Made by a program: the position numbers and the translations under genes. 64,000 nt of DNA from Sphingomonadales bacterium. Its GTDB lineage: Bacteria > Pseudomonadota > Alphaproteobacteria > Sphingomonadales > Kordiimonadaceae. Each line of letters starts with the position of its first letter. The first letter of the stretch is position 1. Where the stretch lies: NCBI GenBank assembly GCA_011088215.1, contig JAALKD010000001.1, positions 20,902-84,901 on the forward strand, in the 5' to 3' direction. Shown one piece after another: positions 44,452-53,224 of the stretch. The notes below the pieces were generated by a model that saw only the letters and a list, made by a program, of their open reading frames with translations, did no database searches and was not told the DNA's origin.

Positions 44452-46905
44452 TTAGAAACGAGCCTTGAGTTTGAGGCCGTAGTTACGAGGGTAAAGGTAG
44501 GACGTTTGAACAATGTCATCACTGTTGTTATTGCCCCGAGCCAAAACTGCAGCGTTTTCAATGTTCTCTACGAAGACTTCGATCGAGTAATTTTCGTCCG
44601 GCGCATCCCAAATCAACCGTATGTCGGTTTTTGTGTATGATTCCTGATCATGAGCTGGGTCGGTTGCAAATAGGTTCGATGTATTAAACCCATCTGAATA
44701 GTAGAACTGCACGTACGGTGTCAGTGTTCCCTTGCCGCCCAAATCAACCCTATAAGCCGCACTTCCTCCGAAAGTCAGCTCAGGTGACCAAGGTGTCCGG
44801 TTACCTGCCTGATCAACAAACGGCGTGATAGCACCGTTGTAAAGCTGGTATGGATTGCCCTGTCCAAATGTCCCAAATTCTGAATTCAAATAAGCAACAT
44901 TGGCTGACAGAGTAAATTCAACGGTTGGCTGCCAGATAGCATCCATCTCAATACCCCAGGCTTCAATGTCGCCGCCGTTTGCACTGAAGGTTTGTGCAAT
45001 ACCGTTTTCATTGCGCTGCAGCTGAGTCAACAAGTTGGTATATTCCGTATAATGGAAAGCACCATTTAACTGCACAGTGTTTTCAGCAAACCTGCTGCGG
45101 AAACCGCCTTCAATCACCCTCGACTTCTGTTCGTCTGTTGACGTCGTCGTGCTGGCCGATCCCGAGAGGTAACCGGTACCCGCAGTTGCATACAACATGA
45201 CATCGTCACTGACGTCATATTCAACCCCGGCACGCCACGTGAAATTACTAAAGTCGGCCGCGTCGCTGCTTTGCAACGCGTTGGCACTCGTAATGGCGTC
45301 ACCGGCGTCACAGTTGTATGTGAACAAATCAATCGCGTTTTCCGGCAGCACGGTAGGCGAACTGCCCGCAACGCCGTCTACAACATTCACTACCCGATCA
45401 ACAGTTCCATCACCGTTGGTATCGCCTGTAAAGTTGCTACCGCCGCACCGAGCTGATTTCGACTCGTCATTGTAACGGAGACCACCAATAACTCTAAACT
45501 GATCGGAGAGTGAGTATTCCGCCTGACCAAAGATACCGAAGTATTCCGTATCTACGATCACATTGTTAGCGAAAAAGCCGCCCAAATTGGTATTCTGCGA
45601 AACGATATCGGTACCGATCAGCCTCGTGAACGTGCCCAACGGGGTTGTAATGGTTGGGCGGGTTGAATCGTCCCGCACTGTCTGTTGGTAGATGTAGAAG
45701 CTTGAGCGATCTTCAAGATCGGAATAGTAAGCGCCCGTTGTCCATTGCAGAGCACTGTCGTTGTCGGACGAAAATTGAATCTCCTGCGTCCAGCCTTCAG
45801 ATTCCTCAATATATCCACCGTTAGAATTCTGTGTAGGGCTGAAATCAAAGTCAAAATTGATATCATTTGTGAAGTCTGTATAGGAGGTGATCGACTTGAA
45901 GATAACGCCGTCGAGATCATAGTCGATATGGAGCGACAGGACATCTTCGGTCAAGTCAACCGGACGTACATAATCCTGGCTAACCACCCAAGGGTCTCCG
46001 CCGGGCCCGTTGGCCGCTGTACCTCGACCGCCTGAGCCTCTGACCGGGTTTTCGCAGTTGCGGACTGAGCCAAACGGATCGGTGAGACCATCGGGCGTTT
46101 CATTGCGGCAAAGGAAGGTATAGCCGAACAAGCCAGCCTCGTTGCCATCTTCAGTAATGTGGGAGTAGCGCGCGATGATCTGGAGGTCTTCGGAGGGCTC
46201 GAGCAAGAGGGACACCCGCACACCTTTGTCATCTTGAGCGCCAAGATCTGGGCCAGCTAGATTTTCAATGTGCCCATCACTTTTATCAACGAATCCAGCA
46301 ACGCGAAGCGCAACGGTGTCACTAATGGGTGCATTGATAAAAGCATCAGTTTTAATCCGGTCAAAGCGCTGGTAACTCAAATTAACACCAGCGCTAAAGT
46401 CGGTGAGGTCGGGCTTATTGGTGTATACATTCAACGCGCCAGCAAATGTATTCCGGCCATACAATGTGCCTTGCGGGCCGCGAAGAAATTCCACGCCGCC
46501 GATATCGAAAAACGCTCGTGTCTGCTGCGACGCTCGTGCTTTATATACACCGTCAATGAACGCACCTACAATCGAGCTATTGTCACCAAAAGTATTGGTT
46601 GAGTTGGCACCGCGAACGTTGAATTTTGCATCGTTACCTGCGAACGAGAAATTCACACCTGGCACCAATAGCTCTAGGCGCGATACATCATCGATACCGC
46701 CAAGCTCTAAAGCCTCTTCATTAAATGCCGAAACCGAGATGCTGACATCCTGCAAATTTTCAGATCGTTTTTCAGCAGTAACGGTGATTTCTTCAATACC
46801 GACATCGTCATTTTGTGCGTTTTGTGCAACTACGCTGGTCGATATAAGAACAGTTGACGCGGCAAGTGCCGCTATATGCCTTGCTTTTAATTCTTTTGAA
46901 AACAC
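44452..46905 (-). CDS. TonB-dependent outer-membrane receptor
   Basis: Energy-dependent uptake channel for the cluster's substrate. A signal peptide (ARHIAALAASTVLISTSVVAQ) is followed by a TonB-box-like EEITVTAEKR, a plug domain (residues 50-165, VPGVNFSFAGNDAKFNVRG and VEFLRGPQGTLYGRN) and a 22-strand barrel ending in NYGLKLKARF with a C-terminal Phe. 817 residues; no STN signalling domain, so it is not itself a transcription sensor. Two identical LacI-type operators stand upstream, which ties it to the catabolic cluster. Confidence 0.93.
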   Translation of the reverse strand: MFSKELKARHIAALAASTVLISTSVVAQNAQNDDVGIEEITVTAEKRSENLQDVSISVSAFNEEALELGGIDDVSRLELLVPGVNFSFAGNDAKFNVRGANSTNTFGDNSSIVGAFIDGVYKARASQQTRAFFDIGGVEFLRGPQGTLYGRNTFAGALNVYTNKPDLTDFSAGVNLSYQRFDRIKTDAFINAPISDTVALRVAGFVDKSDGHIENLAGPDLGAQDDKGVRVSLLLEPSEDLQIIARYSHITEDGNEAGLFGYTFLCRNETPDGLTDPFGSVRNCENPVRGSGGRGTAANGPGGDPWVVSQDYVRPVDLTEDVLSLHIDYDLDGVIFKSITSYTDFTNDINFDFDFSPTQNSNGGYIEESEGWTQEIQFSSDNDSALQWTTGAYYSDLEDRSSFYIYQQTVRDDSTRPTITTPLGTFTRLIGTDIVSQNTNLGGFFANNVIVDTEYFGIFGQAEYSLSDQFRVIGGLRYNDESKSARCGGSNFTGDTNGDGTVDRVVNVVDGVAGSSPTVLPENAIDLFTYNCDAGDAITSANALQSSDAADFSNFTWRAGVEYDVSDDVMLYATAGTGYLSGSASTTTSTDEQKSRVIEGGFRSRFAENTVQLNGAFHYTEYTNLLTQLQRNENGIAQTFSANGGDIEAWGIEMDAIWQPTVEFTLSANVAYLNSEFGTFGQGNPYQLYNGAITPFVDQAGNRTPWSPELTFGGSAAYRVDLGGKGTLTPYVQFYYSDGFNTSNLFATDPAHDQESYTKTDIRLIWDAPDENYSIEVFVENIENAAVLARGNNNSDDIVQTSYLYPRNYGLKLKARF

Positions 46906-46983
46906 TGATAGTCCCTCCCTAATTCAGCTATTCTCGAAAATGATCATCTTCAATTTCTTGGTTCTAACCGCTTCCAAGTAACT

Positions 46984-46999
46984 TTGACTTCGAATGCAA
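46984..46999. promoter_or_regulatory. LacI-type operator, TonB receptor promoter, proximal copy
   Basis: TTGACTTCGAATGCAA, 14 of 16 positions of the consensus, 79 bp upstream of the TonB-receptor start. It is 37 bp centre to centre from a second identical copy. Confidence 0.8.
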
Positions 47000-47020
47000 T
47001 TTTTTTGATCTTATGGCTAT

Positions 47021-47036
47021 TTGACTTCGAATGCAA
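47021..47036. promoter_or_regulatory. LacI-type operator, TonB receptor promoter, distal copy
   Basis: A second exact TTGACTTCGAATGCAA. Two sites 37 bp apart could bind two repressor dimers on roughly the same strongest-affinity DNA stretch, as often seen for tightly controlled uptake genes (inference). Confidence 0.8.
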
Positions 47037-47626
47037 TTTAAAAATCTGGTTAAGATATGCCTGTAGCAAAAATATCACTACAGTGAGGCCTCGCCGCACC
47101 CAAGCAACTTGAGAAAGCCGTTACAGATGCCGGCTATTATCCATTTCATGAACAACTTGTTACAATTTGCCTCTGTCCCAACATATAGAGGTGCTTGGCA
47201 CAAACTCCGAAACAACTTGCTTACTAAAATTCCGGAACCCTGTAGATAAAAAAACTCTGTGAGTGAGACGTTTTGACGTTAGTTTGGAACTAGGGCTTAA
47301 GTCTGCCCGTAGATATACCTTCGATGAAGTTTGGGTTACTAGAATAGGATTTGAGTCTGATATATATCAGTAACCATCTGATTTAATTATATATTTACCC
47401 CAAATAAATTTCTGTGTGCAATTTTTGTGTGAGTCTCAAGAATCGGAAAACTCATTTTAGAGCTCGTTAGGAGCTTGTCTTCGCATTTAGGGCGTTCAAT
47501 TTGGCCTGCAGTACACCGGCAAAAAAACTCCTCACAGGGAATATTGCTTTCACAAAGGAGGGAGTATGCGCCTCACTCCGTTTTCAATTCTGTAAGCAAA
47601 TAACATCTTGTCAGGAGGCCGGTAGA
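47037..47626. other. Leader region of the RND exporter gene
   Basis: 590 bp without a gene. It holds one perfect 14-bp palindrome, CTGATATATATCAG, at 47357-47370 and AT-rich DNA around 47380-47420 that could be a promoter. An in-frame extension of the exporter ORF (47501-47626) is not considered coding because a strong AGGAGG precedes the internal ATG. Confidence 0.5.
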
Positions 47627-50053
47627 ATGGGCTTCGCACATTGGGCTGCAGTTTTTCTGGACCGATACCGGCTTGCGGTGATCGGAGTTGCAATATTACT
47701 GACCCTGACTAGCCTCATCGCAGCTAAAAGCTTACAAGTCTCCACCAAACTGGAAGCGCTGATGCCCGAAGGAGCAGCCAGCATCACAACTCTGAATAAT
47801 GCGCTCGAAAAAGCGGGTAGCTTTGCGTCAATCCAGATTGTGATTGAAGGCGAAGACAAAGTTGCGATCAAATCAGCGTTGTTCGTACTTGAAGCTGTTG
47901 TTCGCCCACTTCCGTGGAGTGAAAGCGTCCAGTATTACGAAGACATCTCGGTCCTTGAACAGCACAAACTACTGCAGCTGGACGTAAGTGAGCTTGAGAA
48001 GATTGAAATGGCGGTGGAGCAGAAAATGCTTGCCGCAACAGCCAACGCATTTGAGAAAAATACCGGGATACCTATTCGGATAACCCTAACCGGCGACAAT
48101 GCATCAATCAGCAGCGCGAGCACGGAGAACGACAGCCTGGACGTTAGCCTTTCGGAAAAGATTGAAACCAAGCGCCTGTTTGCCTCGCGGGACGGTCGCG
48201 CTCAAGCGCTCATCATTTGGCCAAAGCCTGGACATGAAGGGCTGTCAGATGGGAAATTAATGATTGCTGATATCGCAAAGATAATACAAGCGCTCGACCT
48301 GAATGCGCCGCAAGACGGGCTTAGGGTGGGAATTGCCGGACGGATTAGCAACAAGGTCACCCAGTATGATGCTGTTCTGCGTGATGTATCCGTTGGCCTG
48401 AGCACGTCAATTGGGTTGATAATGCTACTATTGGCAGCTCATTATCGCCGTGCGTCGGCGGTGGCTCTCATTATGCTGCCCCTGCTATGCGGTATCATAT
48501 GGACACTCGGCCTAACGGCGCTTGCCATTGGCGGTTTGAACCTTATTACCATTTTCTTGGCACTGATTTTGTTTGGTCTCGGTATAGATTTCGGCATCCA
48601 TAATATGAGCCGCTACTCAGAAGCTCGCGGAAGGGGCCTCAATCATATTGAGGCTTTGACGTTGATTATTGGCCATACTGGTAAAGCGTCACTTTATGCA
48701 GCACTGACAACATCGTTTGGTTTTCTGTCATTGCTGTTGACCGAATTCCGAGCTTTCCGTGAGTTCGGATTTATTGCCGGATGTGGAGTGTTATTGATTC
48801 TACTGGCAATGTATACTGTGTTCCCATCTATCTTGTGTTTACTGCACGGCAAAATTCGCTGGCAACCCAGCCTACGGACGATGAAATTGCGCAAAACCGG
48901 TTGGCTGGTCGGAAAATACAAACCTCTCCCGACAGTAGTCGCTGTTTTACTTTTGGTGGTGGTAGTTGGGATGCTGGCCTTTGGCCTCGAATTTGAACAC
49001 AATTTTCGCAACATCCAGGCAGATAAATCGCCAGATCAACAATGGGCCACCACGATTTCAAAAAGCATTTTCAGAGGCGGCCACGATAGGGCTGTTTTGG
49101 TGGTAGAAACCCTAGAGGAAGTCGAAGCGATTGAGGCCTATTTTGACAATTATGTTTTACAAGATACTGAAACACCAACTATTTCCAAGATTGTTAGCCT
49201 TCGAAACTTTGTACCCAATCCAACTATGCAAGCTGAACGCCTGCAGGTAATAAGTCGTATGTGGGAAACCCTGAGCGAAAGTGGGGCCCTGCCTAAAGAC
49301 CTGGCAGGTAAAACCCGGTATCTGCAGATTGATGAATTAAAACCAGATGAATTGCCACCCGCGATGCGGCGCGTATTTATTGGGAGGGAAGATAAACCCG
49401 GCTATTTGATGTATATCTACAATTCTGTCACTATGGATGACGCTGGCTTGGCCCGACAATTTTATGAGGATGCCGCGTCTTTTACCGTTAATGGCACTAG
49501 CTATTATCCGGCGTCTGAAGCGTTCATTTTTGTCGAAATGCTGGCGCTTATGAAGTCAGACGCATCGCGGGCTGTTGTCCTGGTTCTGGTGGTCACGGCT
49601 GCTATGATTTTCGCTTTCACACGCTCAGTCGTTGGAACAATGCAGATTCTAACTCCCACCCTAGCCGGGTTAATAATTACCATGGCTGTTATGGTACTTG
49701 TCGACCTCAAACTGTCTATCATCAATATGGTTATTTTGCCGTCGCTGATCGGTATCTCAGTTGATAATGGTATCCATATTTTTGAACGCTTTCGTAATGC
49801 CGATGAACCGATTGCTGAAGTCATGGGCACAACCGGACGTGCGGCAATGATAACAACCCTGACAACGCTTATAGGGTTTGGCGGCCTAGTCACAGCCTCG
49901 ATGGGTGGATTGAGGTCGATGGGATATCTCGCGTTAATTGGATTCAGTATCTGCCTTGTGATGACATGGCTGCTGCTTCCAGCGCTGTTGCAATTGCGTT
50001 CACCATCAAACGCCACCAAGCGAACCTCAACAAGAAAGGCGACACTGGCATGA
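47627..50053 (+). CDS. RND-superfamily (MMPL/HpnN-like) exporter
   Basis: Inner-membrane proton-driven lipid or lipid-like export protein with two similar halves. Each half has one helix, a large periplasmic loop, then five or six helices (helix 1 at residues 15-35, block at about 270-415; second half from about 430, block at 645-790). The first block has the LFGLGIDFGIHNMSRYSEARG motif and the second the matching LIGISVDNGIHIFERFRNA, where Asp residues carry protons. ATG 47627 has an AGGAGG site 8 bases away; 808 residues. It overlaps the nucleotidyltransferase by ATGA, so the two are co-translated. Confidence 0.88.
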   Translation: MGFAHWAAVFLDRYRLAVIGVAILLTLTSLIAAKSLQVSTKLEALMPEGAASITTLNNALEKAGSFASIQIVIEGEDKVAIKSALFVLEAVVRPLPWSESVQYYEDISVLEQHKLLQLDVSELEKIEMAVEQKMLAATANAFEKNTGIPIRITLTGDNASISSASTENDSLDVSLSEKIETKRLFASRDGRAQALIIWPKPGHEGLSDGKLMIADIAKIIQALDLNAPQDGLRVGIAGRISNKVTQYDAVLRDVSVGLSTSIGLIMLLLAAHYRRASAVALIMLPLLCGIIWTLGLTALAIGGLNLITIFLALILFGLGIDFGIHNMSRYSEARGRGLNHIEALTLIIGHTGKASLYAALTTSFGFLSLLLTEFRAFREFGFIAGCGVLLILLAMYTVFPSILCLLHGKIRWQPSLRTMKLRKTGWLVGKYKPLPTVVAVLLLVVVVGMLAFGLEFEHNFRNIQADKSPDQQWATTISKSIFRGGHDRAVLVVETLEEVEAIEAYFDNYVLQDTETPTISKIVSLRNFVPNPTMQAERLQVISRMWETLSESGALPKDLAGKTRYLQIDELKPDELPPAMRRVFIGREDKPGYLMYIYNSVTMDDAGLARQFYEDAASFTVNGTSYYPASEAFIFVEMLALMKSDASRAVVLVLVVTAAMIFAFTRSVVGTMQILTPTLAGLIITMAVMVLVDLKLSIINMVILPSLIGISVDNGIHIFERFRNADEPIAEVMGTTGRAAMITTLTTLIGFGGLVTASMGGLRSMGYLALIGFSICLVMTWLLLPALLQLRSPSNATKRTSTRKATLA

Positions 50054-50784
50054 TCAGAGACCTGCTAATCGTAGCTGCAGGTGAGGGAACTCGTCTAAAA
50101 GCTAAGGGGGACCTAAAGCCGCTGGTTGAGCTCGCGGGCAAACCTCTCATCGAACATGCCCTGGAGGCTGCTTTTGCCGCAGGTCTGACACGGGCCACCA
50201 TAGTTGTCGGATACAACGCTGCCGTTTTGCGTGAATTTTTAGACGGTTTATCGCGAACCCGTGATTGGCCCGTTCAGGTAATAGAGAATCCAGATTATCA
50301 ACTGGCGAACGGGCTTTCCGTTCTAAAAGCGAAGGAGCACATTGAGGGCCGGTTTTGCCTCGCAATGTGTGACCATTTTGTGGAGCCATCATTATACACA
50401 AAATTGATGACGTACCCACTGGCCAAAGATGAAGTTGGGCTTGCAGTAGATACCCGCCTCGACAACCGTTTTGTGGACCTGAACGACGTTACCAAAGTAC
50501 GACTACGCGGTGACAGAATTTTGTCTATCGGAAAGGAATTGAAGGTTTTCAATGGGTATGACACCGGTGTTTTTGTTGCTGGGCCCGCACTCTTTGACGC
50601 AATTGAGGATTACAGCAAACAAGCCGGCGATTTCTCCATATCCGGAGGTATGGAATTTCTCGCAGCTCAACGCAAAGCAGTTGCAGTGGACGTTAGCGAT
50701 AGTTTTTGGATTGATGTTGATTGCCCGAAAATGCATGGCCTGGCGACAGAGTGGTTAGCCTCTAGCCAGAACGGAGCTGCCTGA
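50050..50784 (+). CDS. Sugar/inositol-phosphate nucleotidyltransferase
   Basis: NTP-transferase fold, 244 residues: LIVAAGEGTRLKAKGDLKPLVELAGKPL binds the nucleotide triphosphate, LAMCDHFVE carries a metal-binding Asp, and SFWIDVDCPKM supplies the second. Because inositol-phosphate synthase and a CDP-alcohol transferase genes are adjacent, the best guess is CTP:inositol-1-phosphate cytidylyltransferase, as in the first half of the fused IPCT/DIPPS enzyme of thermophiles (inference). Start chosen at the ATGA overlap; tail-to-tail overlap of 23 bp with the flippase gene. Confidence 0.75.
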   Translation: MIRDLLIVAAGEGTRLKAKGDLKPLVELAGKPLIEHALEAAFAAGLTRATIVVGYNAAVLREFLDGLSRTRDWPVQVIENPDYQLANGLSVLKAKEHIEGRFCLAMCDHFVEPSLYTKLMTYPLAKDEVGLAVDTRLDNRFVDLNDVTKVRLRGDRILSIGKELKVFNGYDTGVFVAGPALFDAIEDYSKQAGDFSISGGMEFLAAQRKAVAVDVSDSFWIDVDCPKMHGLATEWLASSQNGAA

Positions 50785-52222
50785 ATAGCTGCCTGTCCAT
50801 CGGTGTTAACGCCAGGAATCTGATCAGTACGACATTAAATGCAATAGCAAGAATCATTACCGCCCCTATCTCCCATGATCCGGCCACCAAACCAGATGAC
50901 TTGATGGCAGCTAGGCTCGCACCAATGGTGCCCGCAAAAACCAGTGGCCATATATAACTGAAACTAAGCACGTTGATCGCAAGTTGCCGTTTGAGATTGA
51001 ACAAGCGCATCATGGTCAAGGCCGCCATAGCGGCAAGAAAACCAAGTGCAGCGCCGGGCACACCCCACATTGTTGCAAAACTGTATATCGCGGTCACTTC
51101 AACAGCGAGGGCTAGCAGAACAAGTTTCGGTGGAATAGTTGGTCGCGCGAAAACAAGCGGTGTTTCAGTAAGTGCAAAACTACCATCAATTAGTTCGGCC
51201 AATAGTAGAAAAGTCAGGACCAATGCGCCCACCGCGAAGTCAGGACCAAACAGGCTCAGTACCTCCTCGCCAAATATCAGCAATGGCACGGTTAGTGCGA
51301 GCTGCAAAGTGAAAACCCACCGACATATACTTGCAAGCTTGGTAGTGATCATCGCCTTTTCTGCAGCATGATGCAACTTTGCCAGCACCGGCGACAGCAT
51401 TGGCTCGAACAATTGATGAATTTTGTGGGGCACCGTTACAATCTGCTGCGCCATATAGTAAACACCTGTTGCACCGTGCCCAACAACAAGTGAAAGCACC
51501 AGAATATCCAGCCGCCTAAACATCATCGTGCCCACATCTGTGATCCCAACGGCCATACTTCGGCGCGGGACCGCCAACAATCGCCGCCAATTGGTCCCTG
51601 CAAAAAAGAGGCTTTTGAGCGTAAATACATGGTTTAGGCCCAAGACTATTCCCACAGCCGCGGCTAATGCAGAGACAGCGTATGCCGATAGAAGCCCCGC
51701 TGCGCCAGCGTCTGCAAAATACAACAGAACTGCAGCAATAAGGAAAGACCACGGCTCCAATACACATCTTGCGACAACTTCCCAACGGATGATACGCCTG
51801 AAACGGATAGCAGCGCCCGCCACCTCTGCAAAAACAATACCTGGGATAGCTCCATAGAGCAGGATGGGCATTTGTAAGTCAGGAAACAAGATTGGCCAAA
51901 CAAGAGCCAGCAACAAGGACATTGCAGCTCCAAGACCCAAGGACACAACGAGAGCTGCGATTATAGTTTGTTGAGGATCCCGCCCTTCCTTTTCATCTTC
52001 GCTCATCAAATCCAACAAGCTGCGTTTAAGGCCAAGAACAGCAACAGCCGCTAGTATTTCTGTAATGGCTGCAACCTGGCCAAGTAAGCCCAGCGGTATT
52101 GCTCCGTACAACTGTCCAGCGGTAATCATCAAAATCAGACGGGCAATCATACGGCCACCAAAACCACCAAGAGATGCAATTGCCCCGCGCAGTATGTCTC
52201 TGATATCGTCGATATTTCCCAT
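50762..52222 (-). CDS. MOP-superfamily flippase (Wzx/MurJ-like)
   Basis: Polytopic inner-membrane protein of 486 residues with about 14 helices, in the polysaccharide transporter group. Motifs typical of the group are GGRMIARLILMITAGQLYG near the start and FRRLDILVLSLVVGHGATGVYYMAQQI in the middle. It probably flips a lipid-linked or inositol-containing intermediate to the periplasmic face. It begins 12 bp after the CDP-alcohol transferase stop, so the two belong to one operon with the inositol-phosphate synthase gene. Cargo unknown. Confidence 0.8.
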   Translation of the reverse strand: MGNIDDIRDILRGAIASLGGFGGRMIARLILMITAGQLYGAIPLGLLGQVAAITEILAAVAVLGLKRSLLDLMSEDEKEGRDPQQTIIAALVVSLGLGAAMSLLLALVWPILFPDLQMPILLYGAIPGIVFAEVAGAAIRFRRIIRWEVVARCVLEPWSFLIAAVLLYFADAGAAGLLSAYAVSALAAAVGIVLGLNHVFTLKSLFFAGTNWRRLLAVPRRSMAVGITDVGTMMFRRLDILVLSLVVGHGATGVYYMAQQIVTVPHKIHQLFEPMLSPVLAKLHHAAEKAMITTKLASICRWVFTLQLALTVPLLIFGEEVLSLFGPDFAVGALVLTFLLLAELIDGSFALTETPLVFARPTIPPKLVLLALAVEVTAIYSFATMWGVPGAALGFLAAMAALTMMRLFNLKRQLAINVLSFSYIWPLVFAGTIGASLAAIKSSGLVAGSWEIGAVMILAIAFNVVLIRFLALTPMDRQLFRQLRSG

Positions 52223-52234
52223 GAGCCCGTGAAC

Positions 52235-53122
52235 CTAGCGCTGCTTGAAGGTATGCACTAGCTGTTTCTCGAAGCGCCACTCCGCTAACATCAAGATAAT
52301 CAGCACCAGATTGAGCACAGTAAGCTCGAAAACAAAATAATATTGCGGCTCACCAGCAAGACAAAACAGGAAAATCAGGAGCGTTCGGTTATTCGCATTC
52401 AAAAGACTCCAACTTTTTACCATGGATACTGTTTGCTCAACAGCGCGGGCCGCAAGTTGGGTATTGTCTTTCATTTGTTTTAAAGTGTCGTCGAAACCAT
52501 GGTCACGACCCGCTACAAATTTCTGAGCAAGATCATACATGCTTGCAAGCAGAGACTTTTTCCCTTCTATCTTAAGCAAGCTTTCCGAGGATTCTGCGCG
52601 CCCAACGCCCTTCATGCGGCGTTGGTATTTTTGCCGTCGCTCCTCATAGCCTGCTGCCTGCACAGCATGCGAAAGACCAGCACCAATCGCGAGCCACCAG
52701 ATATCAGGATCATATCCTCCTGCGACAAGGCTCAGCGTTAAGGCAATATAAACTACAGCATATACTAGATGGTCACAAATACCGTCGATCACACGGCCAA
52801 AAGCGCTTGAGGTGCCAGTTATACGGGCAAGTCGTCCATCAGCCCCGTCAAGAATGTGCCAGCAAACCATCAACAGGAAGCCCGCTAAAACAAATAGGGT
52901 GTTTGGAACTTGTGTATAGGCAACCGCTGCCAACAGCCCACACGCGAGACCTGCAAAAGATACAGCATTCGCGCTCACGCCCAGCTTTATTCCAAACTGA
53001 ACCACCTTGTCAGACAAAGGGTGGATAAGGGCGCGATTGGACAGTTCTTCGATCTCAATCGGCCGCCCATACTCCAGTGATATCGACGGCCGTTCTGCTG
53101 ATTCATTGATTGCTTGGTCCAT
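52235..53122 (-). CDS. CDP-alcohol phosphotransferase
   Basis: Integral membrane enzyme that joins a CDP-activated alcohol with an acceptor alcohol to form a phosphodiester. The full signature is seen: DGADGRLARITGTSSAF then GRVIDGICD (D-x2-D-G-x2-A-R-x8-G-x3-D-x3-D). I chose ATG 53122 after TAGGTGG; a GTG at 53131 is an alternative. 295 residues, with an unusual hydrophilic insertion (about 165-230) between helices. The neighbours suggest CDP-inositol or a CDP-lipid plus inositol phosphate as substrate. Sits between the inositol-phosphate synthase and flippase genes. Confidence 0.85.
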   Translation of the reverse strand: MDQAINESAERPSISLEYGRPIEIEELSNRALIHPLSDKVVQFGIKLGVSANAVSFAGLACGLLAAVAYTQVPNTLFVLAGFLLMVCWHILDGADGRLARITGTSSAFGRVIDGICDHLVYAVVYIALTLSLVAGGYDPDIWWLAIGAGLSHAVQAAGYEERRQKYQRRMKGVGRAESSESLLKIEGKKSLLASMYDLAQKFVAGRDHGFDDTLKQMKDNTQLAARAVEQTVSMVKSWSLLNANNRTLLIFLFCLAGEPQYYFVFELTVLNLVLIILMLAEWRFEKQLVHTFKQR

Positions 53123-53224
53123 GCTGTCCACCTACCATTTCGGAAAACCCCGCAGTCTTGCAATATAAGTGTTGCTTGTGACTGCGAGGTTCGTGGGGGT
53201 TGGAGTATTCTGTTTGGGCAAAAT

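Noticed and set aside
47357..47370. Perfect palindrome CTGATATATATCAG as an operator
   Set aside because: Single copy in AT-rich DNA, not related to the LacI-type motif; chance is a fair explanation.
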